Shown: positions 16,749 to 25,284 of the stretch, piece after piece
Position numbering within the stretch: position 1 is the stretch's first letter
Layout: each line of letters opens with the position of its first letter
Source of the DNA: Methanomassiliicoccus sp. UBA6
GTDB lineage: Archaea; Thermoplasmatota; Thermoplasmata; Methanomassiliicoccales; Methanomassiliicoccaceae
Assembly (NCBI GenBank): GCA_002508545.1
Contig: DAVH01000062.1
Span: 1-64,000, forward strand
DNA: 64,000 bases
Direction of reading: 5' to 3'
The notes under the pieces: generated by a model
The model's database searches: none
Seen by the model: the letters and a program-made list of their open reading frames with translations, nothing else
What the model was told of the DNA's origin: nothing
Program-made: the position numbers and the translations under genes

Positions 16749-17213
16749 ATGAAGAACCGAACGCTTGTCCTTGGCATAGGCAGTCCGATCATGTGCGACG
16801 ACGCCATCGGCCTGAGGGTCCTGCAGGAGCTGCACAAGAAGGGGGTCCAGGGCGTGGACCTCGAGGAGGCTTGCGCGAGCGGGCTGGACCTCATCGAGAT
16901 CATGCTCGATCACGAGGTTGTCATCGTGGTCGATGCGATCATCAAGTCGGGCCAGCCGGCGGGCACGATCATGGTGCTGTCCCCGGAGGACTTCAGCGAC
17001 ACCGTGCACGGCACCAACCCCCACGAGGCGAACGTGGCCACGACCATCGAGCTCGGGAGGACGCTGGAGCCGGAGAGGTTCCCCAAGAAGGTCCTCTTCG
17101 TGGCGGTGGAGGCGAATGATGTGTTCACCGTCAGCGAGCAGATGACCCCCGAGGTGGAGGCCGCCCTGAGCAAGGCGGTGGACAAGGTCCTCGAGCTCAT
17201 CGCCGAGAACTGA
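16749..17213 (+). CDS. Hydrogenase maturation protease (M52 family)
   Basis: Endopeptidases of this family trim the C-terminus of the large subunit of NiFe hydrogenases after nickel insertion. The 154-residue protein shows the typical start (LVLGIGSPIMCDDAIGLRV, with the conserved Asp that binds nickel), a second VDAII segment, and the conserved GTNPHE region with His. Length fits HycI/HybD/FrhD. It suggests a NiFe hydrogenase such as the Mvh type elsewhere in the genome, coupled to HdrBC encoded next door. ATG at 16749 directly follows GAGGAGG. It ends in a TGATCA palindrome shared with the converging M16 peptidase. Confidence 0.88.
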   Translation: MKNRTLVLGIGSPIMCDDAIGLRVLQELHKKGVQGVDLEEACASGLDLIEIMLDHEVVIVVDAIIKSGQPAGTIMVLSPEDFSDTVHGTNPHEANVATTIELGRTLEPERFPKKVLFVAVEANDVFTVSEQMTPEVEAALSKAVDKVLELIAEN

Positions 17214-18488
17214 TCAGAAGTCCAGGTCCGCGAGGTTCTTCGCCTGGCCCTCGCTCTCGGCCTTGGGCGCGTGCATGGCGACCGCCAGCTTTTCCCGCAC
17301 CAGCAGCCTCTCGGCGGCCTTGAGGACGTCCTCCTCGGTGACCATGTCCATCCTCCGGAGCGTTTCCTCCGGCGTGATCGCCTCGCCGCTGGCCATGAAC
17401 ATCTCCCCCAGGCGCACCATCCTGGCCTCGGTGCTCTCCAGCCTGCGGACGTAAGCGCCCTTCAGGAGATGCTTGGACCTCTTCAGCTCATCCTTCTCCA
17501 GCCCCTCGGACTTCAGCCGGCCGATCTCCTTGGCCACCAGCCGGGCCACCTTCTCCTGGTCCTTCACCGCGGTGTTGTAGAACACGGCCAGGGAGCCGCA
17601 GTCGGTGTAGCTCCCCGAGGAGGCGTAGATCTCATAGACCAGGCCGGAACGCTCCCTTATCTCCTGGAACAGGCGGCACGAGGTGCCCATGCCCAGCACC
17701 GAGGAGAGCATCCTCTGGGCGAACCGGTCGGGGTCCACGGCGCTCAGTCCGGGGAACCCCATCCCGACGTAGGCCTGCTTGTCATCCCGGGGAAAGACCC
17801 TGAACCCGGCGGCGGGCTTCGGCGCGCTGCGGTCCCTGGAGCGGGGACGGGGCTCGAGGCCGTCGAACGTCCGCGAAGCCCACTCCATGACCTGCTGCCG
17901 GTCCACGTTGCCGACCGCCAGGACGGCCATGTGAGGAGGCCGGTAGTGCTCCTGGAAGAATGCGCGGATGCCCTGCTCGGTGAGCGCGGATACGGTGGCC
18001 ACCGAGCCGGCCTCCGAACGACCCATGGGGTGCTTGCCCCACAGGGCCTCGTTGAACAGGACGTGGATGTAGTCGTCGGGGTCGTTCTCCAGCATCCTGA
18101 TCTCCTGGATCACCACGTTCTTCTCCGTCACCAAGCATTCCTTGGACAGCATGGGGTTGAGCACCATGTCCGCCAGTATGCGCTCGGCCACTTCCGCGGT
18201 CTCGTCAAGGGCGTAGGCCTGGTAGGTGGTGACCTCCTTGGTGGTGTACCCGTTCTGCTCCCCCCCGGCCGCCTCGATCTCCTCGGCCATCTGCCTGGCG
18301 GTGCGGTTCTCGGTGCCCTTGAACAGCATATGCTCGAGCATGTGGGCGATCCCCGCCTCATCGTCGGTCTCGTCGCGGGAGCCCGTCCCGAAGTACGTGG
18401 AGAAGGACGCGGAATGAGTGGAAGGGAGGCATTCGACGATCACTGGAATGCCTCCAGAAGTGTGCAGCACCTCGATCCTGTCGGTCAT
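17214..18488 (-). CDS. M16-family zinc metallopeptidase
   Basis: The 424-residue protein carries the inverted zinc motif HMLEH (His49, Glu52, His53) and the third ligand Glu129 in VVIQEI, at the expected spacing. A second inactive-type M16 domain follows (about 200-420), including a GMGTSCRLFQEIRERSGLVYEI loop. This matches the pitrilysin/processing peptidase family with two homologous halves. Such enzymes degrade oligopeptides; a signal peptide is absent, so it is cytoplasmic. The start ATG at 18488 is clear. Confidence 0.93.
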   Translation of the reverse strand: MTDRIEVLHTSGGIPVIVECLPSTHSASFSTYFGTGSRDETDDEAGIAHMLEHMLFKGTENRTARQMAEEIEAAGGEQNGYTTKEVTTYQAYALDETAEVAERILADMVLNPMLSKECLVTEKNVVIQEIRMLENDPDDYIHVLFNEALWGKHPMGRSEAGSVATVSALTEQGIRAFFQEHYRPPHMAVLAVGNVDRQQVMEWASRTFDGLEPRPRSRDRSAPKPAAGFRVFPRDDKQAYVGMGFPGLSAVDPDRFAQRMLSSVLGMGTSCRLFQEIRERSGLVYEIYASSGSYTDCGSLAVFYNTAVKDQEKVARLVAKEIGRLKSEGLEKDELKRSKHLLKGAYVRRLESTEARMVRLGEMFMASGEAITPEETLRRMDMVTEEDVLKAAERLLVREKLAVAMHAPKAESEGQAKNLADLDF

Positions 18489-18709
18489 GTGCGTTCATGG
18501 ATTTCCCGATGCCATATTACTTTGCATATCCCTCTCGGGGCCGCCTCGGTGACGGCGGGAGCATGTCGGCGCCCTGCCGAGAGGACGGGACCGGGCGACG
18601 GCAGGTGTGCGGAGGCGGGCCTAAGGGGCCACGGGGGCGGGAGAATTTCGGCGCCGGAGAACGATCGCCGAGGTCAGGTTGGTTTTTTCCAGACTAATTT
18701 CCAGCCAAA

Positions 18710-18719
18710 TATTATATAG
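18710..18719 (+). promoter_or_regulatory. TATA box of the Ras-like GTPase gene
   Basis: The stretch reads TATTATATAG and lies about 28-37 nt before ATG 18747, predicting a transcript with almost no leader. The rest of the 258-base gap upstream (18489-18746) holds no gene I can recognise. Confidence 0.5.
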
Positions 18720-18746
18720 AGACATGCCGATTCTTTTCGGCCTGCC

Positions 18747-19259
18747 ATGGAGAAGAAACAAATTATCAAGAAAATTTGCCTCCTTGGGGATGGTGGAGTC
18801 GGAAAGACGAGCCTGATAGGCAGGTACGTCCTCAATTGTTTCAGCGACGATTACATCGTGAGCTTTGGTACCAAGGTCTCCAAGAAGGTCATCGACTACG
18901 ATGAGGTGCAGCTCACGCTCATGATCTGGGATATCCTCGGGCAGAAGTCCCAGAAGGCCCTCCACGGCGCGTATTACAACGGAGCTAACGGCGTCCTCCT
19001 GGTGTGCGACAACACCAGGCCGGAGACGCTGCTGAACCTGCCGGAGTGGAAGCAGGACCTAGAGAAGGTCGTCGGACCGGTGCCGATAGTGCCCATCATC
19101 AACAAGACCGACCTCCCGTCCGCGCTGGGCACCGAGGACCTGGCCGCGGTGCGTGAGGCCATGGGCGCGGACTTCCTCCTAACCAGCGCCAAGACGGGTA
19201 CCGGGGTGCAGGAGGCGTTCGAGCGGCTCGGCCGCCAGATCCTGGGGGTGCCGTCCTGA
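18747..19259 (+). CDS. Ras-superfamily small GTPase
   Basis: The 170-residue protein has all five G motifs: GDGGVGKT at 14-21 (P loop), Thr42 in FGTKV (switch I), WDILGQ at 61-66 (DxxG switch II), NKTD at 119-122 and SAK at 147-149. The order and spacing match Rab/Ran/Ras-like GTPases rather than bacterial translation GTPases. The C-terminus has no CaaX or Cys motif, so no lipid anchor is predicted. It is followed 14 nt later by a V4R-DUF835 protein, probably in the same transcript, which suggests a sensor or effector pair. Confidence 0.9.
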   Translation: MEKKQIIKKICLLGDGGVGKTSLIGRYVLNCFSDDYIVSFGTKVSKKVIDYDEVQLTLMIWDILGQKSQKALHGAYYNGANGVLLVCDNTRPETLLNLPEWKQDLEKVVGPVPIVPIINKTDLPSALGTEDLAAVREAMGADFLLTSAKTGTGVQEAFERLGRQILGVPS

Positions 19260-19273
19260 ACCCGTTCTTCGTC

Positions 19274-20242
19274 ATGCCCGCGGCCGCCCTCCTCTCGCTC
19301 CGTGAGGAGCTGGACCTCATCTCGGAGGGGCGGGCGGGGGAGACGCTGGAGCGCACCGGGTTCAAGGCCGGGATGACCCTGGTGTCCACGCTGGACGTGC
19401 CCCCGCCGTCGCTCGAGAACTTTTCCGAGGTGTTCACCCAGCTGTGGTCGGAGAGCGGCCTGTCCCGGACCAAGGTGGTGAGGGTGAGCGCGGACGAGAT
19501 CGTGGTGACCTTCGACGAGTCGGCGGAGGCGGCCAGGGGCTACAAGTGCGACTTCACCCGGGGATACCTCGCCGGCATCGTCACGGCCCTGCTGGGCCGC
19601 CGGTACAAGGCGTCCGAGCTGGTGTGCATGTCGCAGAAGGCGGAGCGCTGTGTCCACCACCTCGTGCCGGTGTCGGACATCCCGATGGCCGGGATGCATC
19701 CATCCACCATCTCCGGGGACCGCAAGTACAAGCTGGAGTCCGGATGCTCGTACCTCATAGAGTCGGAGGACGCCCGGGAGGCGTTCGAGATCATGGCGGA
19801 GTACGTGGCCCACGGCAGCCCGGGGCTGTGCATCTCCCGCGAGTACCCGGACAAGCTCCGCAAGACCTTCCGGCTGGACGGGGCGAAGATGATCTGGCTG
19901 TCGTACGAGGGCGAGCGGGGCAACGCGCTCGAACCGACCAACATCCCGCTGATTTACAGCGAGATCAAGGCCTTCCTGGAGCAGACCTCCGGCGCGGTCT
20001 TCCTCATCAGCGGGCTGGAGTACCTGGTCTCGCAGACCAATTTCGTGAAGGTGCTCAAGTTCGTTCAGCTGCTGTCCGAGGCGGCGGCGGTGAGCGATTC
20101 GATCTTCCTGCTCCCGATCAGCCCCGGCGCCCTGACCACGAGGGAGGTAAAGATGCTCGAGCGGGAGTTCCGGGACCTCGGGCCCACCAACAACGGCTTC
20201 GGTCACCCGCTTTCCGAAGACGGGAACGGCACGGAGAGGTGA
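19274..20242 (+). CDS. V4R domain plus DUF835 protein
   Basis: The 322-residue protein has an N-terminal V4R (4-vinyl reductase) domain up to about residue 135, ending in CDFTRGYLAGIVTALLG and SQKAERCVH, where the conserved Cys residues may bind a metal or ligand. A C-terminal DUF835 domain (about 155-300) runs from YLIESEDAREAF to the FLISGLEYLVSQTNF region and ends in TTREVKMLEREF. V4R domains bind small hydrophobic ligands in signal transduction; DUF835 occurs almost only in archaeal signalling proteins and resembles a RecA/MEDS-like fold. ATG at 19274 has no obvious RBS. It lies 14 nt after the GTPase and its expression is probably linked to it. Confidence 0.8.
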   Translation: MPAAALLSLREELDLISEGRAGETLERTGFKAGMTLVSTLDVPPPSLENFSEVFTQLWSESGLSRTKVVRVSADEIVVTFDESAEAARGYKCDFTRGYLAGIVTALLGRRYKASELVCMSQKAERCVHHLVPVSDIPMAGMHPSTISGDRKYKLESGCSYLIESEDAREAFEIMAEYVAHGSPGLCISREYPDKLRKTFRLDGAKMIWLSYEGERGNALEPTNIPLIYSEIKAFLEQTSGAVFLISGLEYLVSQTNFVKVLKFVQLLSEAAAVSDSIFLLPISPGALTTREVKMLEREFRDLGPTNNGFGHPLSEDGNGTER

Positions 20243-20340
20243 GCCTCGAAGAGGGCCGGCCCGTGCATGGCCAGAATACTGTCTTCGGGTCATCTTGCAT
20301 GGGGAAACGCTTAAATTCGAGGTCTTATTTACTTCGCTTT

Positions 20341-20811
20341 ATGCATCTCGTTCCAAAGAAGTTCTTCATCAGTTCTGGCTGCGCCGTGAGCAAGGTCTCC
20401 GACCTCAACGCCTTCGACAAGGCCCTGCTCGAGGCGGGCATCGGTGAGCTGAACATCGTATCCGTTTCCTCGGTCCTTCCGGTCGGCGCCGAGCAGGTCG
20501 GGATCAGGGAGCTGCCCATGGGAGCGGTCACCCACTGCGTCCTCGCCCAGATGAGGGGAGGAGAGGGCGAGATGATCTCCGCCGGCATCGCCTACGGGTT
20601 CCGCAAGGACGGCAGGGGCGGGTACGTCGCCGAGGGGCACATACACGGCTCCAAGAAGGCCCTCCGCGAGATCATGGAGTGGAAGATGGACGAGATGGCG
20701 AAGCTCCGGGGGATCGAGATGGAGACCATCGAGTACCGCATTGAGGAGCTCTCGGTGCCCATGGACAACTATGGGGCCTGCGTCGCTGCTCTGGTCTTCG
20801 TCGAATACTGA
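20341..20811 (+). CDS. pdaD: Pyruvoyl-dependent arginine decarboxylase
   Basis: The enzyme makes agmatine from arginine for polyamine synthesis and for tRNA-Ile agmatidine. It is made as a proenzyme that cleaves itself between two serines to form the pyruvoyl group; the site Ser43-Ser44 is present in NIVSVSSVLPVG. The 156-residue length and the FFISSGCAVSKVSDLNAFDKAL start fit the archaeal family. ATG at 20341 is used, preceded by an AT-rich promoter at 20305-20335. The next gene overlaps its TGA by one base. Confidence 0.93.
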   Translation: MHLVPKKFFISSGCAVSKVSDLNAFDKALLEAGIGELNIVSVSSVLPVGAEQVGIRELPMGAVTHCVLAQMRGGEGEMISAGIAYGFRKDGRGGYVAEGHIHGSKKALREIMEWKMDEMAKLRGIEMETIEYRIEELSVPMDNYGACVAALVFVEY

Positions 20812-21239
20812 TGTATGGCGTGATCGTCTGCCCGCGCTGCACCCTGGTGCAGGGCGCGGACCTTTCCACGGCCCGGATCACCTGCCCTCGCTGCAGAAGC
20901 AAGATTGAGGTGAGAAAGGCCAAGGTCTATTTTTCCACCGATTCCCCGAAGGAGCTGGCGGAGGGCGTCCGGCAGGTGGGGGAGCGGCTCGTCTACGACA
21001 TCGAGACCCCTGGTGCTCCCCGCGGCAGCCTGCCGGAAAGGAAGCCCTCCGGCTCTGATCAGCGTACCCTCCGCTCGATCGTCCTGCGGGTCCTCGAAGA
21101 GCGGGAGGAAGCGTCGAGGGAGGACCTCGCGCGCGAGCTCGGGGAGATCGGCGATGAGGAGCTGGACCGGGTCATCGGCCTCATGCTGGAAGCGGGCGTC
21201 ATGTACGAGGCGTCGCCCGGACGGTACAGGGCGGCATGA
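20811..21239 (+). CDS. Zinc-ribbon winged-helix protein
   Basis: The 142-residue protein starts with a zinc ribbon, CPRCTLVQGAD and CPRCRSKI (C-x2-C twice), of the type seen in DUF5817/DUF1922-like archaeal proteins. The last 70 residues look like a winged helix (RTLRSIVLRVLEEREEASREDLA ... DRVIGLMLEAGVMYEASPGRY), similar to the C-terminal wHTH of MCM and other archaeal replication proteins. It may bind DNA or a protein of the replication or transcription machinery. Its ATG overlaps the pdaD TGA (TGATG), so it is coupled. Its 3' end overlaps the convergent transglutaminase-like gene by 41 nt. Confidence 0.7.
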   Translation: MYGVIVCPRCTLVQGADLSTARITCPRCRSKIEVRKAKVYFSTDSPKELAEGVRQVGERLVYDIETPGAPRGSLPERKPSGSDQRTLRSIVLRVLEEREEASREDLARELGEIGDEELDRVIGLMLEAGVMYEASPGRYRAA

Positions 21240-22362
21240 TCCTTTCCATGTGATACACCCCGCCCTGACTGATCTTCTTGCTCGACTCGGAGTAGCTCAG
21301 CTTGACATAGGTCTCGCTGAACACCGGCGATGAGCCGCCCCGGTAGGTCTCCCGGTCGTAGGTGGTCTGGAAGGTGTAGTAGTAATCGGAGAGGTGGTCG
21401 CCGACCCCGTCGTCGGTGAAGTCGATGATCCGGTTGGGCCTGAAGACCAGGAAGTCCCGGTTGACCACGTCGATGGTCACGTTCTCCCCTCCCCCCGAAG
21501 CCAGGGGTATGTACGCCTGCAGCCACCCGTGGCCGCCCCAGCTGTCGTCGGCGCTCACATACAAGGCCCCCATCTGCAGCCACGCGGGGACCCCGGCGGC
21601 CCTGGCCAGGGAGCAGAACAGGATGGACTGATCATCGCAGTCCCCGCTGCGGAGATGCAGCGTCTCCAGGGCGGTCTGGGGCTCGCCGGACGAGGAGGCG
21701 GTCGAGTACCGCACGTTGTCGACCATCCAGTCGTAGATGTTCCGAAGGACCTGATACACGTCGGTCTCGTTGCCGACGATGCTCTGGGACGCGGAGACTA
21801 TCGTCGCCGAGGACATGTCGATCTTGTGGCCGCGAACGTTGCCGAACGCGTCGCTCTCCACCCACTCGTCATGCAGATAGCTGTCCTTCAGCCAGCCGGG
21901 GATCTCGTCCACGCTCAGCGAGCTCTCGCGGTCGATGTCCCAGATGTGCGTGTACACCGTCACCTGGTAGGTGGCGGTGTGGGTCACCGTGCCGTTGCCG
22001 GAGAGGGACGAGCCGTTCCATCCCACCCAGTTCTGCCCGTACCGCGTCTCGTGGAACGATAGCTGGGGCGAGTAGCTCACCGAGGACACGTTCTGTATGG
22101 GGTAGCCGTTCTGGGAGATGGACGACGGCTCGCAGATGTCGAGATCGTAGTGGAGTATCTCCCCGCCATTGGCGTCCACGGTCAGGGACCTCTCCAGGGA
22201 GAAGGTCGCGCTCTCCGGGTAGCGGGGCTTGAACGGCGAGGTCACCAGGTCCATCAGGAACGTCTGCACCGCGGGGGTGAGCAGCAGCATGATGATTACC
22301 ACACCGATGACCAGCGCCCCGGCGACCCTCAGCGCCGGGCGCTTCCTCTTGACCGCTTGCAC
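21199..22362 (-). CDS. Membrane-anchored transglutaminase-like protein
   Basis: The 387-residue protein has one N-terminal membrane helix (about residues 12-30) and a large extracellular part. Residues 200-310 form a transglutaminase-like domain with catalytic Cys242 in SGDCDDQS, His278 in GGHGW and Asp298 in TIDVVNRD. Archaeal proteins of this kind are thought to be extracytoplasmic peptidases or crosslinkers. The preceding 150 residues are beta-rich. The GTG at 22362 is the predicted start but the TATA-like element lies too close to it, so translation may begin at a nearby codon. The 41-nt overlap with the converging gene is unusual. Confidence 0.8.
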   Translation of the reverse strand: MQAVKRKRPALRVAGALVIGVVIIMLLLTPAVQTFLMDLVTSPFKPRYPESATFSLERSLTVDANGGEILHYDLDICEPSSISQNGYPIQNVSSVSYSPQLSFHETRYGQNWVGWNGSSLSGNGTVTHTATYQVTVYTHIWDIDRESSLSVDEIPGWLKDSYLHDEWVESDAFGNVRGHKIDMSSATIVSASQSIVGNETDVYQVLRNIYDWMVDNVRYSTASSSGEPQTALETLHLRSGDCDDQSILFCSLARAAGVPAWLQMGALYVSADDSWGGHGWLQAYIPLASGGGENVTIDVVNRDFLVFRPNRIIDFTDDGVGDHLSDYYYTFQTTYDRETYRGGSSPVFSETYVKLSYSESSKKISQGGVYHMERIMPPCTVRATPRT

Positions 22363-22389
22363 ACCGTATAATCACGGTCCCGGGGGCCT

Positions 22390-23112
22390 TCAATCTTTCG
22401 ACCTGGGTACCTTTCTCGCCTTTTTAGGCTTGGTGGCCGAGAGGTTGGCCAGCGCCTCCTTGACGTATTGCGGCAGCATCCTGTGATGGACGTAATAGTA
22501 GTAGGCGGAGACGAAGACCAGGGCCGTAACGAACAGCAGGGTTGCCACCAGCCCGCTGCCGATGAACGCCGTGCTGGAGGGCGCCAGCATCAGGACGAAC
22601 GCCAGGTGGACCACCACCGCCTGGGCGAAGAAGGGCCAGGGCGTGCCCCGGGCCACGCCCATCCCGATGGTCGTGCCGGTGGAGATCTGCAGCAGGGCCA
22701 CCATGATCGAGTAGACGATCATGACCACTATGGCCAGAGGGTCGAACCCGGTCTGGACCAGCGCGCGGTTCACCACCCCGTAGGCCAGGGCGGTGGCCAT
22801 GCCCGCGCTCAGCCCGAAGGCGTAGAACGGCGTATCCGCCCGCCGCTGGAACCTCGGGAGGTTTATGATCATCAGCTTCACCGACTCCTCCAGGAGGAAG
22901 CCCACCAGGGCGTACTCCAGCGACAGGAAGATGGAGACGGCATAGAGGACCGCGCCGATGACTATGCCCACGGTGAACATGCCGAAGAGCTTGGGATCGC
23001 TGAAGTAGGGGCGCTCTACCTTTGGATAGGTGTACCTCTGCAGGGTCAGCAGCAATAGCGCCAGGGGAGGCGCGAAACCGATGGCCGCGGCCACGTACGA
23101 CGTGTAGTCCAT
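22390..23112 (-). CDS. Multi-pass membrane protein, PrsW-like
   Basis: The 240-residue protein has seven or eight transmembrane segments and ends with a basic tail KKARKVPRSKD. LEESVKLMI matches the EExxK motif of PrsW intramembrane proteases, and GLSAGMATALAYG plus VVHLAF resemble the later conserved helices of that family. In bacteria PrsW cleaves anti-sigma factors; archaeal members are uncharacterised. The start ATG at 23112 has a TATA box (TTTAAATA, about 23137-23145) some 29 nt upstream, implying a leaderless message, and is preferred to a GTG at 23136. Confidence 0.6.
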   Translation of the reverse strand: MDYTSYVAAAIGFAPPLALLLLTLQRYTYPKVERPYFSDPKLFGMFTVGIVIGAVLYAVSIFLSLEYALVGFLLEESVKLMIINLPRFQRRADTPFYAFGLSAGMATALAYGVVNRALVQTGFDPLAIVVMIVYSIMVALLQISTGTTIGMGVARGTPWPFFAQAVVVHLAFVLMLAPSSTAFIGSGLVATLLFVTALVFVSAYYYYVHHRMLPQYVKEALANLSATKPKKARKVPRSKD

Positions 23113-23150
23113 CCGGCAACGAGGACCGATTATCACTATTTAAAGGCTGT

Positions 23151-25034
23151 CTAGGTGACGAGCTTATCGTAATAGTGCGCGACCACGCAGGCCGTGGTGC
23201 ACCGGCCGCAGCGGTTGCACCTCTCCTCGTTCACCACCAGGCCGCGGTCCAGGGTGATGGCCTTGGCCTTGCAGTTGCGCACGCATATTCCGCACTCGGT
23301 GCACAGTTGCGCCCTGAGCAGCGCCTTCGCCCCGGCCTCGAAGATGGCGTGGGCCTTCTCCGGCGAGGGGCCGGTGGCGACCATCTGGCCCCCGCCGAAC
23401 ACCTTCAGGGTGCTGTCCTTGGTCTTGACCAGCGCGATCTCGAACTCCTTCGAGTACTTTACCTGGCCGACGGTCTTTAGCGCCTCGGCGACCCTGGCGA
23501 AGTCCCGCTTACGCGGTACCGAGAGCACGCCCTCGGCCGAGTACCCTCCGGTGAGGCAGGGGGATACCCCTTTCACCCATCTCAGGTCCAGGCGGTCGGA
23601 GCGGACCTCCGGTAGCTTCAGATCGATCTCGCCGGCCAGCTGTCGCATCTTTTTGGGATATACCTTCCAGCGCCAGAAGCCGTACTTGACGTACTCCTCG
23701 CTGCCCCCGCTCTTGGCGGACCATCCCTTGAGGTGGGCGTCCCAGTCCCCGTGCAGGTCGGGATGGATGCGCGAGGTGTTCCGCCACTCGCTCTCCAGGC
23801 AGGAGGGGCACAGGTAGCAGCCGATACGCTCATAGTCCATCTCGTAGAGCGGATTGTAGTCCATGTTCCTCCACCAGATGTACCCCCATACGTCCACTGC
23901 TCTCCATTCGCGGATGGGGTTGAGGATCACCTGGTTGGGGACGAACGGGTTCCTTTCCACGAAGGATATGGTGGAGCGGGCGAAGGACTCGTAGGCGCGG
24001 TTACCCTCGAGCGTCAGCGTGCCCTGGGGGAAGTTGCGCTCGATGAGGTCGGTCAGGGGCGCCAGCTTGCATACCTTGCAGCACCACCGGAAGTCCTTGG
24101 CCGGCGGGCCGAAGGAGTCGACCTGCTCCCAGAAGGCGTCCCCGGCGTCGGCCACGAGCAGGCGCTCGCGGTTCTTCCTGGCGAAGTCCTGCACGTACCT
24201 CACCGTCTCCGGGAACTCCAGGCCGGTGTTGACGAAGATGAGCGTGAACCGGTCCACCGCCCTTGATGCCAGGCCATAGCAGGCCAGCGAGTCCTTGCCC
24301 CCGCTGAATGACAGGGTGACCGGCAGCTTGTTGTTCCCGACGTACGACCGGATATCGGAGACCGCCTTGGCCTCCAGCGCGCGGAAGTGCTTCTCGTTGA
24401 CGTTGACGAAGCCCGTCCAGGAGGAGCGCCTCTTCGACACCTCGATCGCTCCCTTCCCGACGTCCCTCACCCCCACCGCCTTGTCGGCGGCGAGCGCTTC
24501 CTCGCTGGACACCTTGGCCACGGCGCTGCACACCAGGCTGCCGGCGACGACGATGAGCGGGTCCCCGGCCTCGAACTCGCCCTTGATCTCCTTGATCGCT
24601 CGCCCGGGAAGGCTCTTGCCCTTGAGGTGGCCGGCGTCATGGCCGACGATCACCACGCCCTTCTTGGCCAAGGGGTGGAGCAGCCTCGCCCCCTCCAGGC
24701 GCAGGTCGAGCTGGAACCCGCAGGCCCTGAGATCGTAGCGCAGGACGCCGATAACCAAGCCCTGGAACACGATCTCGTCGGTCCGGTCCTCCCCCGCCAC
24801 CTTGTTCAGGAACACCGTGCGGTTGCGGAGGAAGTCCGAGGTCCCGAAGTGCTTCTCGAAAAGCTCGATGAGCACCTTGGTGCTCTCCCCCATGCATGGA
24901 CGCAGATCGCCCGGCTTGGAGACCTCGAAGCGCCTGCCGGCGGAGGAGCAGACCTCGCAGCGCTGACCGAGGATCAGCGTCCCGCAGCTGTCGCACCACC
25001 TGAAGCCGACCTTGCCATGTTCGAAATGGGGCAT
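23151..25034 (-). CDS. Zinc ribbon-PUA-PAPS reductase-ferredoxin fusion protein
   Basis: The 627-residue protein joins four modules. An N-terminal zinc ribbon (CDSCGTL and CEVCSS) is followed by a PUA-like RNA-binding domain (about 110-200). A PAPS reductase/ATP pyrophosphatase domain carries SFSGGKDS near 239-246, and a cluster-binding-type CCKVCK lies nearby. The C-terminus carries two 4Fe-4S motifs (CTECGICVRNCKA and CNRCGRCTTAC). Similar MJ0973-like proteins occur in methanogens. A PUA domain with an ATP-pyrophosphatase suggests an RNA thiolation or sulfur-transfer role rather than sulfate assimilation. ATG at 25034 is chosen because a weak TATA lies about 26 nt before it; a TTG at 25061 is in frame. 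Confidence 0.82.
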   Translation of the reverse strand: MPHFEHGKVGFRWCDSCGTLILGQRCEVCSSAGRRFEVSKPGDLRPCMGESTKVLIELFEKHFGTSDFLRNRTVFLNKVAGEDRTDEIVFQGLVIGVLRYDLRACGFQLDLRLEGARLLHPLAKKGVVIVGHDAGHLKGKSLPGRAIKEIKGEFEAGDPLIVVAGSLVCSAVAKVSSEEALAADKAVGVRDVGKGAIEVSKRRSSWTGFVNVNEKHFRALEAKAVSDIRSYVGNNKLPVTLSFSGGKDSLACYGLASRAVDRFTLIFVNTGLEFPETVRYVQDFARKNRERLLVADAGDAFWEQVDSFGPPAKDFRWCCKVCKLAPLTDLIERNFPQGTLTLEGNRAYESFARSTISFVERNPFVPNQVILNPIREWRAVDVWGYIWWRNMDYNPLYEMDYERIGCYLCPSCLESEWRNTSRIHPDLHGDWDAHLKGWSAKSGGSEEYVKYGFWRWKVYPKKMRQLAGEIDLKLPEVRSDRLDLRWVKGVSPCLTGGYSAEGVLSVPRKRDFARVAEALKTVGQVKYSKEFEIALVKTKDSTLKVFGGGQMVATGPSPEKAHAIFEAGAKALLRAQLCTECGICVRNCKAKAITLDRGLVVNEERCNRCGRCTTACVVAHYYDKLVT

Positions 25035-25240
25035 CCAACTTAAATGCGCTTGGTATTTCAAGCTATTTGCTCCACCGTCCCTCTGCTGACGAAAATGCCG
25101 CCTTGGCGATGACGGCGGAGGGCTTGAACGACCGCCTCACACAGGGGAGCGCTGGTGGACGGCCATGGCGCGCGTTCTAAGCATTTTCTCGCCTCGACCG
25201 CACCGGGTCGGCCAGCCCAGGCCGGCGGCGTCGGCCAACC

Positions 25241-25250
25241 CATAAATAGG
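25241..25250 (+). promoter_or_regulatory. TATA box of the DUF1328 gene
   Basis: CATAAATAGG lies about 40 nt before the ATG at 25285 and fits an archaeal TATA box. The GC-rich stretch 25035-25240 before it holds no intact gene that I recognise. Confidence 0.5.
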
Positions 25251-25284
25251 TTGGGCGGAGAAGCTGGTCCCGGAGGTGCTGCCG

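Noticed and set aside
17271..18719. Long plus-strand frame opposite the M16 peptidase
   Set aside because: The M16 motif HxxEH and the third Glu are on the minus strand; the plus frame is composition-driven.
20299..20340. N-terminal extension of pdaD by reading upstream
   Set aside because: The region contains AT-rich promoter sequence, and the family starts at the Met at 20341.
25035..25240. Short open frames in the gap before the DUF1328 gene
   Set aside because: None has an RBS or protein-like character; the GC-rich direct repeats GGTCGGCCAGCC/GTCGGCCAACC may only be chance.
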